From Paracoccaceae bacterium (GTDB lineage Bacteria; Pseudomonadota; Alphaproteobacteria; Rhodobacterales; Rhodobacteraceae): a stretch of DNA of 64,000 nucleotides. Where the stretch lies: NCBI GenBank assembly GCA_014359745.1, contig JACIYW010000001.1:1-64000 (forward strand), given 5' to 3'. Position numbers and translations under genes: made by a program. Below are positions 43,892 to 53,578 of this stretch, in pieces (positions within the stretch are counted from its first letter, which is position 1; every line of letters starts with the position of its first letter). The notes beneath the pieces were generated by a model, which was not told where the DNA came from, searched no databases, and saw nothing but the letters and a program-made list of their open reading frames with translations.

Positions 43892-45511
43892 ATGCACGAT
43901 ATGACAGATGTGACGCGCCGATCCCTTATGCGGGCCGCCTTGTGGGCGGCGGGGCTTTCGCCGCTTGGCGCGGGCGGCAGGCTCTGGGCCGCCGGTGAGG
44001 GCGCGGATGGGCCGGATGCGGCTTTCGGCCCCGCCCGGCCCTTCGGGTTCGACGCCCTGACCGACCGCGCCCGCCGCCTGGCCGCCGCCCCCTACCGCCC
44101 CCCCGTGGCGCGCGCCGCCGATACGCTGGCCCGGATCGATTATGACGCGCATTGGCGCATCCGGTTTCGCGATGATGTCTCGCTGACCCCGGCAGGCCCT
44201 GACGCCCCGGTGCAGATGTTCCATCCGGGGCGCTATTTTCAGCAACCGGTGGGCATTCACCTTGTCGAAAACGGGCGGTCGCGCGAGGTGCTCTTTGATC
44301 GCGATTACTTCACCATGCCCGCCGACAGCCCGGCGCGCAAACTGCCCGACGATATCGGCTTTGCCGGGTTCCGGGTCATGCGTCCGGGGATGCAAGCGGA
44401 CTGGATATCGTTCCTCGGCGCCTCCTATTTCCGCACCGACGGGCCACAGGCCCAATACGGGCTGTCGGCGCGCGGCATCGCCATCGACACCGGCCTTGCC
44501 CGCCCCGAGGAATTCCCCCGCTTTACCGATTTCTGGCTGGGCGCCCCCGAGGATCTCGCCGAGAATCCCGCCGAGGATCTGACGGTCTGGGCGCTTCTGG
44601 ATGGCCCGTCCATCGCCGGGGCCTATCGCTTTGGCCTGCGCCGGGGAAAATCGGGCGGCGACCACAAGCTGACGGTCGCCACACGGCTGTTCATGCGCAA
44701 CCGGGTGGAACGACTGGGCATCGCCCCCCTGACCAGCATGTACTGGTATTCCGAACGCGACCGCCCCGAGGGCCAGGACTGGCGCCCCGAGATCCACGAC
44801 AGCGATGGCCTTGCCCTGGCCACCGGCGCGGGCGAACGGATCTGGCGGCCGCTGACCAACCCCGCGCGGCTGACGACGACGCGCTATCTTGATCAGAACC
44901 CGCGCGGGTTCGGCCTGTCGCAACGCGACCGCGATTTCGACCATTATCAGGATGACGGGGTGTTCTATGACAAACGCCCCTCGGCATGGATAGAACCGCT
45001 GGGCGACTGGGGCCGGGGCGCGGTGGAACTGGTCGAGATCCCGACAGCGGATGAAACCTTCGACAACATCGTCGCCTATTGGGTCGCCGAGGCCCCGGCG
45101 CTGGTCGGCGCGGCCCTGTCCTATGACTACGCGATCACCTGGACCGGGCGCGATCCGATCCCCGAAACCGTGGCCTCGGTCGTGGCGCTGCGCCGGGGCC
45201 GGGGTGGCCATCCGGGCCAGACCCCACGCCCGAAATCAACCAAGATGGTCATCGATTTCGAAGGCCCGGCCCTTGCCGGTCTTGATGTAGACAGCGGCAT
45301 CGAACCGGTGATCGATGCGCCTGATGCCCGCATTCTCGATCCCGTCGCGGTCAGGCCGGTCGTGGGCACCGACCGCTGGCGGCTTTCCTTCGATGTCGAG
45401 ACGACCGGCCAGGACATGGTCGAACTGCGCGCCTATCTGCGGCTGGGCGACCGGGCGTTGACCGAAACGCTGCTGCTGCGCAGCCCGGTCACAGCGCCTG
45501 TGCCGAACTGA
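43892..45511 (+). CDS. Periplasmic glucan biosynthesis protein OpgG/OpgD
   Basis: The 539-residue protein has a Tat-type signal (TRRSLMRAALWAAGL) and the OpgG/MdoG fold: IDYDAHWRIRFRDDVSL near 86, SYFRTDGPQAQYGLSARGIA near 176, and LTSMYWYSERDRPEG near 281. It shapes the backbone of osmoregulated periplasmic glucans. The Tat signal is more like OpgD. No opgH synthase gene is adjacent. Confidence 0.9.
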   Translation: MHDMTDVTRRSLMRAALWAAGLSPLGAGGRLWAAGEGADGPDAAFGPARPFGFDALTDRARRLAAAPYRPPVARAADTLARIDYDAHWRIRFRDDVSLTPAGPDAPVQMFHPGRYFQQPVGIHLVENGRSREVLFDRDYFTMPADSPARKLPDDIGFAGFRVMRPGMQADWISFLGASYFRTDGPQAQYGLSARGIAIDTGLARPEEFPRFTDFWLGAPEDLAENPAEDLTVWALLDGPSIAGAYRFGLRRGKSGGDHKLTVATRLFMRNRVERLGIAPLTSMYWYSERDRPEGQDWRPEIHDSDGLALATGAGERIWRPLTNPARLTTTRYLDQNPRGFGLSQRDRDFDHYQDDGVFYDKRPSAWIEPLGDWGRGAVELVEIPTADETFDNIVAYWVAEAPALVGAALSYDYAITWTGRDPIPETVASVVALRRGRGGHPGQTPRPKSTKMVIDFEGPALAGLDVDSGIEPVIDAPDARILDPVAVRPVVGTDRWRLSFDVETTGQDMVELRAYLRLGDRALTETLLLRSPVTAPVPN

Positions 45512-45563
45512 TCCTTTTCCCACCGATGTGGGGCCTGCTGGGCGCGAAGGCCGCCTCCGGCGG

Positions 45564-45585
45564 GAGTATTTGGATCGAGAGGATG
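45564..45585 (-). repeat. AAATAC-centred intergenic motif, copy 5
   Basis: On the minus strand CATCCTCTCGATCCAAATAC, then TC. It is followed by CCGCCGGAGGC-like sequence. It lies between the glucan gene stop and dnaE2. Confidence 0.7.
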
Positions 45586-45653
45586 GGCCTTGACACGCGC
45601 GCGTCCGGGGAGAGACTTGGGCGGGAACGTAACCAGAACATCCACCGAGTCGC

Positions 45654-48527
45654 ATGGCCTTTGCCGAACTCTCTGCCACCTCGAACTTCAGCTTCCTTAC
45701 GGGGGCGTCGCACCCCGAGGAATATATGCTTCGGGCGGCTGAACTTGGCCTGTCTGCGGTCGCCATCGCCGATGAAAACTCCGTCGCCGGTCTCGTGCGC
45801 GCCCATGCCGAGGCGCGCAGGCTGGCGCGCGAATGCCCCGAGGCGCGCAGGCTGGCGCGCGAATGCCCCGAGGCGCCACGCCTGATCCCGGCGGCGAAAC
45901 TGCGGCTGACCCTGCCTGCGGCGCCCGCATCCGCCCCGATGGGCGATCTTGTCGTCACCGCCCTGCCGCGCGACCGCGCCGCCTGGGGTCGGCTGTGCCG
46001 TCTTCTGTCGATCGGGCGGCAACGCGCGCCAAAGGGTGACTGCCTGCTGACCCCTGACGATCTGCATGACTGGGGCGCGGGGCTTGATCTGTTGCTGCAT
46101 CCGCCACCACGGGTGCCAACGATGCCCGGCGGCGCGGGGGTGTGGCAAACACAGGCAGAGCGGCTGTCGCGCCGCTTTGCCGGGCAGGTCGCGCTGCTGA
46201 TCGCCCCCCGCTATGACGGGGGGGATGGCGCGCGCTTTGCCCGCCTGTCCCGTCTGGCCGGGGGGCTTGGCCTGCCCACCGTCGCCTCTGCCGCGCCGAT
46301 CCTGCACCACGGATCGCGCCGGGCGCTGGCCGATGTGCTGACCGCGATCCGAACCGGCACCCGGGTCGATGATCTGGGTAGGGCGGCGCTGGCCAATGCC
46401 GAACAGCGCCTGCGCTCCGAGGCCGAGATGCGGCAGCTTTTCGCCGATCATCCCGGCGCGGTGGATCGCGCGGGCGACCTTGCCGCGCGGCTGACCTTCT
46501 CGCTCGATGACTTGCGCTATGACTACCCGGCCGAGGTGGCGGCGGGCGAGGCCCCGGATGCCCGGCTGGCCCGTCTGGCCCGCGCGGGGCTGGCGGATCG
46601 CTATCCGGGGGGCGCGCCCGACCGGGTGCGCGCGATGATGGCGCATGAACTGGCGCTGATCGCCAAGCTGAATTACGCGCCCTATTTCCTGACGGTCCGC
46701 GATATCGTGGCCTTCGCCCGCGATCGCGGCATCCTTTGTCAGGGGCGCGGTTCGGCGGCCAATTCGGTGGTGTGCTATGCGCTGGGCGTCACCTCGGTCT
46801 CGCCCGAGGTGGGCACGATGGTGTTTGAACGTTTCGTCTCCGAGGCCCGCGATGAACCCCCCGATATCGATGTCGATTTCGAACATGAACGCCGCGAAGA
46901 GGTGATCCAGCACATCTATGCGAAATACGGCCGCCACCGCGCGGGGCTTTGCGCCACGGTCATCCATTACCGGGGCAAACGCGCGGTGCGCGAGGTGGGC
47001 CGCGCCATGGGCCTGTCCGACGATACGCTGTCGGCGCTGTCCAGCCAGATCTGGGGCTGGGGCAGCCTGAAAGGCACCGAGGCCGCGCGCCTGCGCGAGA
47101 TCGGGCTTGATCCCGCCGACCGGCGCCTGGCGCTGACCCTGCGGATGATCGCCCAGATACAGGGCTTCCCCCGCCACCTGTCGCAACATGTCGGCGGCTT
47201 CGTGATCACCGAGGGGCGGCTTGATGAACTCGCCCCGGTCGAGAACGCCACGATGGACGGGCGCACCGTCATTCCCTGGGACAAGGACGATCTGGATACG
47301 CTGGGCATCCTCAAGATCGACATCCTGGCGCTGGGCATGCTGACCTGCATCCGCAAGGCCTTCGATCTTCTGGCCCGCCACCACGGCGTCACCCACAGCC
47401 TCGCCAGCCTGCCGCCCGAAGATCCGGCCACCTATGACATGCTTGGCCGGGCCGACAGCCTGGGGGTGTTTCAGGTCGAAAGCCGCGCGCAGATGAATTT
47501 CCTGCCCCGGATGCGGCCGCGCAGCTTCTACGATCTGGTCATTCAGGTCGCCATCATCCGCCCCGGCCCGATTCAGGGCGACATGGTGCACCCCTATATC
47601 CGGCGCCGCAACGGCGAAGAGGCGGTCAGCTTCCCCTCGGATGCCCTTGGCGCGGTGCTGGGCAAGACGCTGGGCGTGCCGCTGTTTCAGGAACAGGCGA
47701 TGCAGATCGCCATCATCGGTGCCGGTTTCACCCCCGACGAGGCCGATCAGTTGCGCCGGTCGCTGGCCACCTTCAAGAAACACGGCCGGGTGTCCGAACT
47801 GCGCGACCGCTTCCTGTCGGGCATGGCCGCCAACGGTTATCCCGCCGATTTCGCCGACCGTTGCTTTGCCCAGATCGAAGGGTTCGGCGCCTACGGCTTT
47901 CCCGAAAGCCACGCGGCAAGTTTCGCGCATCTGGTCTATGCCTCTGCCTGGCTGAAGCGGCACCACCCCGGCATTTTCGCCTGCGCGCTTCTGAATGCGC
48001 AGCCGATGGGCTTCTATGCGCCCGCGCAGATCGTGCGCGATGCGCGCGAACACGGGGTCGTGGTGCGCGCCCCCTGCATCAACGCCAGCCATTGGGACAA
48101 TGTGATGGAACCTGACGGGCAGGGCGGGCTGGCGCTGCGGCTGGGGTTTCGCCAGATCCGCGGCATGGCCCGGGAAGATGCCGACTGGATCGTGGCCGCG
48201 CGCGGCAATGGCTATCTTTCGGTTGGCGATGTCTGGCGGCGCGCGGGGCTGGCGCCCGCGCGGCTGGTGATGCTGGCCGAGGCTGACGTTTTCGCCACGC
48301 TTGGCCTTGCGCGGCGCGATGCGCTCTGGCAGGCGCGGGGGCTTGGCGCGCCCAGAACCCTGCCGCTTTTCGCCCGCGACATCGACGGCGAGGTGATCGA
48401 TGAACCCGCCGTCACCCTGCCCGCGATGACTGAGGGCGAGGCGGTGATCGAGGATTACGCCGCCCTGCACCTGACCCTGCGCCGCCACCCGATGGCGTTT
48501 CTGCGCGCACGGCTTTCGCAGGGGTAA
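45654..48527 (+). CDS. dnaE2: Error-prone DNA polymerase DnaE2, C-terminally truncated
   Basis: The 957-residue polymerase has a PHP domain (1-230, SNFSFLTGASHPEEYMLRAA), the catalytic acids in PPDIDVDFEHERREEV near 402 and DILKIDILALGM-like LGILKIDILALGML near 550, and HVGGFVIT near 513. DnaE2 copies past DNA lesions with ImuA/ImuB. The protein ends FLRARLSQG, where homologues continue for 100 or more residues with an OB-fold; that part is missing. It also holds a 10-residue duplication near 53-72. ImuA/ImuB genes are not adjacent. Activity is doubtful. Confidence 0.85.
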   Translation: MAFAELSATSNFSFLTGASHPEEYMLRAAELGLSAVAIADENSVAGLVRAHAEARRLARECPEARRLARECPEAPRLIPAAKLRLTLPAAPASAPMGDLVVTALPRDRAAWGRLCRLLSIGRQRAPKGDCLLTPDDLHDWGAGLDLLLHPPPRVPTMPGGAGVWQTQAERLSRRFAGQVALLIAPRYDGGDGARFARLSRLAGGLGLPTVASAAPILHHGSRRALADVLTAIRTGTRVDDLGRAALANAEQRLRSEAEMRQLFADHPGAVDRAGDLAARLTFSLDDLRYDYPAEVAAGEAPDARLARLARAGLADRYPGGAPDRVRAMMAHELALIAKLNYAPYFLTVRDIVAFARDRGILCQGRGSAANSVVCYALGVTSVSPEVGTMVFERFVSEARDEPPDIDVDFEHERREEVIQHIYAKYGRHRAGLCATVIHYRGKRAVREVGRAMGLSDDTLSALSSQIWGWGSLKGTEAARLREIGLDPADRRLALTLRMIAQIQGFPRHLSQHVGGFVITEGRLDELAPVENATMDGRTVIPWDKDDLDTLGILKIDILALGMLTCIRKAFDLLARHHGVTHSLASLPPEDPATYDMLGRADSLGVFQVESRAQMNFLPRMRPRSFYDLVIQVAIIRPGPIQGDMVHPYIRRRNGEEAVSFPSDALGAVLGKTLGVPLFQEQAMQIAIIGAGFTPDEADQLRRSLATFKKHGRVSELRDRFLSGMAANGYPADFADRCFAQIEGFGAYGFPESHAASFAHLVYASAWLKRHHPGIFACALLNAQPMGFYAPAQIVRDAREHGVVVRAPCINASHWDNVMEPDGQGGLALRLGFRQIRGMAREDADWIVAARGNGYLSVGDVWRRAGLAPARLVMLAEADVFATLGLARRDALWQARGLGAPRTLPLFARDIDGEVIDEPAVTLPAMTEGEAVIEDYAALHLTLRRHPMAFLRARLSQG
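45810..45869 (+). repeat. Exact 30-bp tandem duplication in dnaE2
   Basis: The 30-bp unit at 45810-45839 is repeated without change at 45840-45869. It encodes EARRLARECP twice in the PHP domain. The lack of any difference points to a recent event. Confidence 0.95.
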
Positions 48528-49054
48528 GCGGGGCGGGGGAAATCTGGTGCCGACCACCCGAAACAAGCTACCCGATGCAAGCAGGGTATCGGTCCTTTGC
48601 CCAACATCCCAGAGCGATGCGGTCGGATGGCGGCCCTGCGACCGGTCCGGAACCCGCCAACAACCGCAAAAGGGGCCACTTTTCTGCCTTTTTTCGTATT
48701 TCCGGGTTGGATTCTATTGACGTGGTGCATCTGTGCTACAGTGCGATTTTTGTGCAAAGGATTGCACGCGCCAAAATTCTCGCGGAGGCCAGCGAATCAC
48801 ACAATATTTCGGTGGGTGGAATGAAAAATAAAATCACTATTTTTCAATGGAATACAGATTTTTCCGTACTGATTCGGCGGGCGTGATTTTCAGAACCTGT
48901 ATCTTCCCTTGACCACGGCACGAACGAAACGGCCCAAAACATTACGCATTGATGGCTGAATTTAAACTTTGTGTGACGCCCTGAAATCTCCATAACCGGG
49001 GGCACGGACAGTTGGCCGAAACCCGGCCTGTCTGAATGAGGGTAGGAGAAAAAC
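48528..49054. other. AT-richer gene-free spacer before the porin
   Basis: The left half (48528-48690) looks like ordinary GC-rich DNA without a gene. The right half is markedly AT-richer (for example 48760-48900) and should hold the porin promoter and leader. A 103-residue frame at 48575-48886 crosses both compositions and has no recognisable features. The lost 3' end of dnaE2 was not found here in any frame. Confidence 0.5.
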
Positions 49055-50317
49055 ATGAGACAAAATCAGAAAAAAACGCTGGGCCTGGTTGGCGCCGCGC
49101 TGCTGAGCACTGCGATGACCGCGCCCGCGCTGCACGCGCAATCGGCCGATCAGCTTCGTTCGCAAGTCTTCGCGCTGGAACAGCGCCTCAGCGCGCTGGA
49201 AAAACAGGGCGGCGTCAAGGTTCCCAGCGGAACCACGCTGCAATTCGGCGGCTATGTCAAACTCGACTTCATCTACGACATGGATCAGGCCCACGGCGAT
49301 TTGCTTGACGCTTCCAGCATCGGCGTTGGCCCCGGCAACTCGCAAGACGGCGGTTTTCGCGCAATCGCGCGTCAGTCGCGTTTCAACCTCCGGTCCACCA
49401 CGCAAACCGCCAACGGCCCGGTTGTCGCCTTCCTGGAATTCGATTTTTCGACCAATACCGGCAACGAAATCATATCGAACTCGACCAGCCCGCGTATGCG
49501 CCATGCATACGGCGAATGGAACGGGATCCTGGCTGGTCAGACCTGGTCAAACTTCATGCCCATTGCCTTTATCGCCGACACGGTTGACTTCGGTGGCCCG
49601 GTCGCCAAGACCTTTATCCGTCAGGCGCAGTTGCGCTATACCTTCCCGGAAAACAACGGCGTGAAGCTTGCGATGTCGTTGGAAAACGCTGAATTCACCG
49701 GTCGGATCGAAACCGCGCCCGGTGTATTCACGGGGCAGCGTTCGTACTCGACCACGGGAAACACCAATGGCCTGACCGCAGAAATCGATGACATGCCCGA
49801 TTTCACCATCACCGCCGATTGGACCAATGGCGTGCAGCGCGCCCGCGTTGGCGGTCTTTTGCGTCACCTGAACGCGCCGAACGGCGGCGATGACGCCATC
49901 GGTTACGGTGTGAACTTTGCCTTGGCGTCGCCGCTTTGGGCCGGGGCAACCATCTCTGGTATGGCAACCTATGGTGACGGTATCGGCCGCTATATGGTGA
50001 ACGGTGTTGGCCAGGATGCCGTGGTAGATTTGGCCGGCAACCTGCACACGATCCAGGCATGGGGCGCCCAGGCGCAGGTCATGCAGGCCCTTACCGACAC
50101 AGTTTCGGCGGGGGTCGCCTATAGTTACTACCAGATCGAAGACACCTATATGGCCACCGACACCGACAACGTCCAGGCGGTGCACGCAACGTTGTACTAT
50201 AAACCGAACAGCAAGGTCCGGTTTGGTGCGGAATTCATCTGGGCCCAGCGTGAGCTGGCCAACAATGCCTCAGACAGCATTTCCCGTCTGCAAGGTTCGG
50301 TTCAGTTCAACTTCTGA
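49055..50317 (+). CDS. DcaP-like trimeric outer-membrane porin
   Basis: The 420-residue protein has a signal peptide (LGLVGAALLSTAMTAPALHA), a short coiled coil (DQLRSQVFALEQRLSALEKQ near 30-50), then a beta-barrel starting LQFGGYVKLDFIYDMDQAHG and ending in Phe (LQGSVQFNF), the usual barrel end. This is the DcaP family, which admits small acids and drugs. GTAGGAG precedes the ATG. A strong hairpin follows. It is likely an abundant surface protein. Confidence 0.9.
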   Translation: MRQNQKKTLGLVGAALLSTAMTAPALHAQSADQLRSQVFALEQRLSALEKQGGVKVPSGTTLQFGGYVKLDFIYDMDQAHGDLLDASSIGVGPGNSQDGGFRAIARQSRFNLRSTTQTANGPVVAFLEFDFSTNTGNEIISNSTSPRMRHAYGEWNGILAGQTWSNFMPIAFIADTVDFGGPVAKTFIRQAQLRYTFPENNGVKLAMSLENAEFTGRIETAPGVFTGQRSYSTTGNTNGLTAEIDDMPDFTITADWTNGVQRARVGGLLRHLNAPNGGDDAIGYGVNFALASPLWAGATISGMATYGDGIGRYMVNGVGQDAVVDLAGNLHTIQAWGAQAQVMQALTDTVSAGVAYSYYQIEDTYMATDTDNVQAVHATLYYKPNSKVRFGAEFIWAQRELANNASDSISRLQGSVQFNF

Positions 50318-50335
50318 TCCGATCATCAAAAATGA

Positions 50336-50366
50336 TGAAAGGGGCCGGTTTTCCGGCCCCTTTTCA
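50336..50366 (+). terminator. Rho-independent terminator of the porin gene
   Basis: GAAAGGGGCCGG, loop TTTT, CCGGCCCCTTTTC. It starts about 20 bases after the porin stop and ends in a T-tract. It can also serve the opposite strand. Confidence 0.88.
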
Positions 50367-50385
50367 TTTGCGCGACGCTCAGGTG

Positions 50386-50775
50386 TCAGGTGTCGCCGTC
50401 CCATGCGCCGGTGTCGTCAAACACCTCTGGCAAGTAGCGGCGGCATTTTTGCAGATCAAGGCGCAGCAGCGCGTCATAGCTTTGCGGATCAAAGGGGTCT
50501 TCGGCGGGAACAACCTCGCGCCCAAAAAACCATGACAGGCGGCCCGCATCCAGATTGCCGCGTTCAAAGGGCTGATCGCCGAAATGTTCCCAAAGCGCGG
50601 TCAGAAACGCCTCGTCGGCGCGGCGATCGGGGGGGCGGCGGTCGGGGAAGCGTTCGCGCGAAATCAGTTTGCTGGCGCCGTCTTTTGCGGCGCGACGGAT
50701 CACGAACTGAAAATCCGTGCCCGCAAGGCGGCCGGGAAATCCTCGGTGCTTTATCATCTTGTCCTGCCAGTGCAT
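50386..50775 (-). CDS. Conserved protein of unknown function
   Basis: The 129-residue protein is rich in Asp, Arg and aromatic residues, with SRERFPDRRPPDRRADEAFL near 39 and LSWFFGREVVPAEDPFDP near 80. No signal or membrane segment is visible. Codon use is like the local genes, so it is probably real. The family was not recognised. ATG at 50775 follows AGGA; an in-frame ATG lies at 50757. Confidence 0.55.
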   Translation of the reverse strand: MHWQDKMIKHRGFPGRLAGTDFQFVIRRAAKDGASKLISRERFPDRRPPDRRADEAFLTALWEHFGDQPFERGNLDAGRLSWFFGREVVPAEDPFDPQSYDALLRLDLQKCRRYLPEVFDDTGAWDGDT

Positions 50776-50950
50776 TTCCTGCCCGGCGCAGAACCGGTCA
50801 GGCGCAAATCCGGTCAGGCGAATGGGAAATGGGGGTTATCGGCATAAGGCGCATCGCGCGCTTTGCCGCATATCCGTAAAACCACGGTTGCCCGCCATTT
50901 CAGCGGATAACCGGATGTACGGGGCGGGCAGCGCCCGCCCCGACGATGTT

Positions 50951-51025
50951 CGAAATTTCCGGGCTCGAAATTTCCGGGCTCGAAATTTCCGGGCCCAGTA
51001 TTTCCGGACTCAGTATTTCTGCGTT
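50951..51025 (-). repeat. Five 15-bp units running out of a lipoprotein stop codon
   Basis: On the plus strand the units are CGAAATTTCCGGGCT twice, CGAAATTTCCGGGCC, CAGTATTTCCGGACT and CAGTATTTCTGCGTT. The last unit is the 3' end of the lipoprotein gene with its stop. The others extend past it, and the stop triplet has changed to TGG or CGA in them. Confidence 0.88.
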
Positions 51026-51141
51026 ACCGGCTCGGGCGCTACCGGGGTTTCAACGTAAACCACTTCTTTTTCTTTCGGTGCACAGCCGGCCACGATACCC
51101 AGCAAACACACAGCGAACAGGGCTTTTGCGCCTTTTGACAT
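51010..51141 (-). CDS. Small lipoprotein, 43 residues
   Basis: The sequence starts MSKGAKALFAVCLLGIVAGC, a lipoprotein signal with lipobox IVAGC (lipidated Cys at 20). The mature part has 24 residues, APKEKEVVYVETPVAPEPV and a short tail, all charged or Pro-rich. GGAG lies seven bases before the ATG. Similar tiny lipoproteins occur in many Rhodobacterales. It is downstream of pccB on the same strand after 214 bases. The role is unknown, perhaps an envelope spacer. Confidence 0.8.
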   Translation of the reverse strand: MSKGAKALFAVCLLGIVAGCAPKEKEVVYVETPVAPEPVTQKY

Positions 51142-51313
51142 CCTCGTCTCCTACTTCTGTTTCAGTGCCGAATGGGAACGACCCGGCAATTCGGCCTATA
51201 TTACGTTTGTGGCCGCAACATGCCGCCACCACCTATCATAGAGCATTGTTTTGCAATTGCATATCGTCTGTTATTGCCCTGCAGAAAGATATTGACGGCT
51301 GTTGTTTTCATGA

Positions 51314-51342
51314 CGGGCGCGCGGGCCACGCCCCCGCGCGCC
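51314..51342. terminator. GC-rich inverted repeat after pccB
   Basis: GGGCGCGCGGG (51314-51324) pairs with CCCGCGCGCCC (51332-51342) around a 7-base loop. It lies 14 bases past the pccB stop. No T-tract follows, so it may slow rather than end transcription. Confidence 0.45.
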
Positions 51343-51355
51343 CCGCGCCTGTCCG

Positions 51356-52888
51356 TCAAAGCGGGATATTATCGTGTTTTTTCCACGGATTTGTCAGCTT
51401 TTTTCCGCGCAATGACGCAAAGGCGCGGCACACACGTTTGCGGGTTGACCGGGGCTGGATCACCTCGTCGACAAAGCCCTTTTCGGCCGCGACGAACGGG
51501 TTGGCAAAGCGGTTTTCATAATCTCTGGTACGCGCCGCGATCTTGTCGGGATCGCCCAGTTCCGAACGATACAGGATCTCCACCGCGCCCTTGGCGCCCA
51601 TCACCGCAATCTCGGCGGTGGGCCAGGCATAGTTGAAATCGCCGCGCAGATGTTTCGACGCCATCACGTCATAGGCCCCGCCATAGGCCTTGCGGGTGAT
51701 CACCGTCACCTTGGGCACCGTCGCCTCGCCGTAAGCAAACAACAGCTTCGCGCCATGCTTGATCACGCCGCCATATTCCTGCCCGGTGCCGGGCAGAAAG
51801 CCGGGCACATCCACCAGCGTCAGGATCGGAATTTCGAACGCATCGCAAAACCGCACGAACCGCGCCGCCTTGCGCGACGAATCAATATCCAGGCATCCGG
51901 CCAGCACCATCGGCTGATTGGCCACCACCCCCACCGTCGATCCTTCCAGCCGGATGAAACCGGTCAGGATGTTGCGGGCGAAATCCTGTTGCAGCTCATA
52001 AAAATCGCTTTCATCCGCGATCTTCAGGATCAGTTCGCGCATGTCATAGGGTTGGTTGGGGTTGGCCGGGATCAGGGTGTCAAGGCTGGGCTCGATCCGG
52101 TCGGGCGTGTCGAAGAACGGCCGCACCGGCGGCTTTTCACGATTGGAAAGCGGCAGGAAATCGATCAGGCGGCGCACCTCCATCAGCGCCTCCATGTCGT
52201 CTTCAAACGCGCCGTCGGCGACAGAGGATTTGGTGGTGTGGGTTTTCGCCCCGCCCAGTTCCTCGGCGGTGACCACCTCGTTGGTGACGGTTTTCACCAC
52301 ATCGGGGCCGGTGACGAACATGTAAGAGGTATCGCGCACCATGAAGATGAAATCGGTCATCGCCGGGGAATAAACCGCGCCGCCCGCACAAGGCCCCATG
52401 ATCAGGGAAATCTGCGGCACCACGCCCGAGGCCATGATGTTGCGCTGGAACACATCGGCATAGCCCGCAAGGGATGCCACGCCTTCCTGAATGCGCGCGC
52501 CGCCCGAATCGTTGATCCCGATCACCGGCGCGCCGTTCTGCATGGCCATATCCATGATCTTGCAGATCTTGGCCGCGTGGGTTTCCGAAAGCGACCCGCC
52601 GAACACCGTGAAATCCTGGCTGAACACATAGATCATCCGGCCGTTGACCGTGCCCCATCCGGTGACAACCCCGTCGCCATAGGGGCGGCTGGCCTCCATC
52701 CCGAAATCGGTGCAGCGATGCGCCACGAACATGTCAAATTCTTCAAAACTGCCCTCGTCCAGCAGCAGGTCGATGCGTTCGCGCGCGGTCAGCTTTCCCT
52801 TGGCGTGCTGCCCGTCGATACGCGCCTGGCCACCGCCAAGCCGGGCGCTGGCCCGGCGATCCTCAAGTTCCTGCAAGATGTCCTTCAT
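51356..52888 (-). CDS. pccB: Propionyl-CoA carboxylase, beta subunit
   Basis: The 510-residue carboxyltransferase has [20 protein letters not shown] near 30, [20 protein letters not shown] near 128, [20 protein letters not shown] near 160, and the C-terminal [20 protein letters not shown] near 391. It moves CO2 from biotin to propionyl-CoA, giving methylmalonyl-CoA. GGAGGG precedes the ATG. The alpha subunit and mutase are not adjacent. In related genomes pccB and pccA lie a few genes apart. Confidence 0.93.
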   Translation of the reverse strand: MKDILQELEDRRASARLGGGQARIDGQHAKGKLTARERIDLLLDEGSFEEFDMFVAHRCTDFGMEASRPYGDGVVTGWGTVNGRMIYVFSQDFTVFGGSLSETHAAKICKIMDMAMQNGAPVIGINDSGGARIQEGVASLAGYADVFQRNIMASGVVPQISLIMGPCAGGAVYSPAMTDFIFMVRDTSYMFVTGPDVVKTVTNEVVTAEELGGAKTHTTKSSVADGAFEDDMEALMEVRRLIDFLPLSNREKPPVRPFFDTPDRIEPSLDTLIPANPNQPYDMRELILKIADESDFYELQQDFARNILTGFIRLEGSTVGVVANQPMVLAGCLDIDSSRKAARFVRFCDAFEIPILTLVDVPGFLPGTGQEYGGVIKHGAKLLFAYGEATVPKVTVITRKAYGGAYDVMASKHLRGDFNYAWPTAEIAVMGAKGAVEILYRSELGDPDKIAARTRDYENRFANPFVAAEKGFVDEVIQPRSTRKRVCRAFASLRGKKLTNPWKKHDNIPL

Positions 52889-53107
52889 TGATCCCTCCGA
52901 TATTTGCGCCAGCTTATCTTGCCCGATCGCCGGGTGCGAGGGATTTTCGCAGGACGCACAAGGGGCTGGGGGCCAAAGCGGCCACGAAACAGCGAAATCA
53001 TGCACTCCTGACCCATGTTGACAAGCACGACAAAAAAAGTAAGAAATAGCTGTTCCCAGCCAGCCCACCCCGGCAGCCCGGACCTTTCAGAAAAGAAGGG
53101 AGACCAA

Positions 53108-53302
53108 ATGTATCCGGCATTGCTGCCCACCCCGCTGCCCCCCGAAGACCCCCCAAAAGACCCCGGCCAAGACCCGGGCCAAGACCCGTGCCATGACGCG
53201 CGCGATCTGACGGCGCGCGGTTCCCGCGCTGTGATCCGGCTTGATGACCAGACCTATTTCCTGCGGATCACACGGGCCGGAAAGCTGATCCTGACCAAGT
53301 GA
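53108..53302 (+). CDS. hemP: Hemin uptake protein HemP
   Basis: The 64-residue protein ends in the HemP core GSRAVIRLDDQTYFLRITRA followed by GKLILTK. The start is extended by repeats of DPGQ coded by a 12-bp repeat (53162-53197). HemP regulates or aids haem uptake; in related bacteria it adjoins a haem receptor and ABC transporter, none of which is here. AAGGGAG precedes the ATG. A TTGACA at 53018-53023 could be a -35 element, but no clear -10 was found. Confidence 0.85.
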   Translation: MYPALLPTPLPPEDPPKDPGQDPGQDPCHDARDLTARGSRAVIRLDDQTYFLRITRAGKLILTK

Positions 53303-53578
53303 GCGGGGCCCAAGCAGCCCCCCGAACTAATGCCCCCCGAAATCGGGCCACCCTAATTCGGCCATAAACAGTGGCGCCTGTGCCGCTGAACCAATGCCAT
53401 CAACAGACCCCGCGTCATCTTCCCAAATCGCCGCCGCCCGCCGCATGGCGCGACGTTGATCCTGATGGCGGGGCTTTCGGTTCCATGTGATCCTCCGGGG
53501 AAAGGGCGCCGCCAAGGGCGGGCCTTTACCGCACCGCGCGCGCGGCCTAGACATCGGACCGAACAAGAGGAGGACACC

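Noticed and set aside
45489-48566. 1025-codon minus-strand frame opposite dnaE2
   Set aside because: It is His/Gly/Arg-rich antisense of a high-GC gene with no domain; dnaE2 motifs are clear on the plus strand.
48715-48760. Sigma-70-like promoter with TTGACG and TACAGT
   Set aside because: The spacing is 14 bases, too short for a normal promoter; the true porin promoter could not be fixed.
48575-48886. 103-residue frame before the porin
   Set aside because: It crosses two base compositions, has no ribosome site and no recognisable features.
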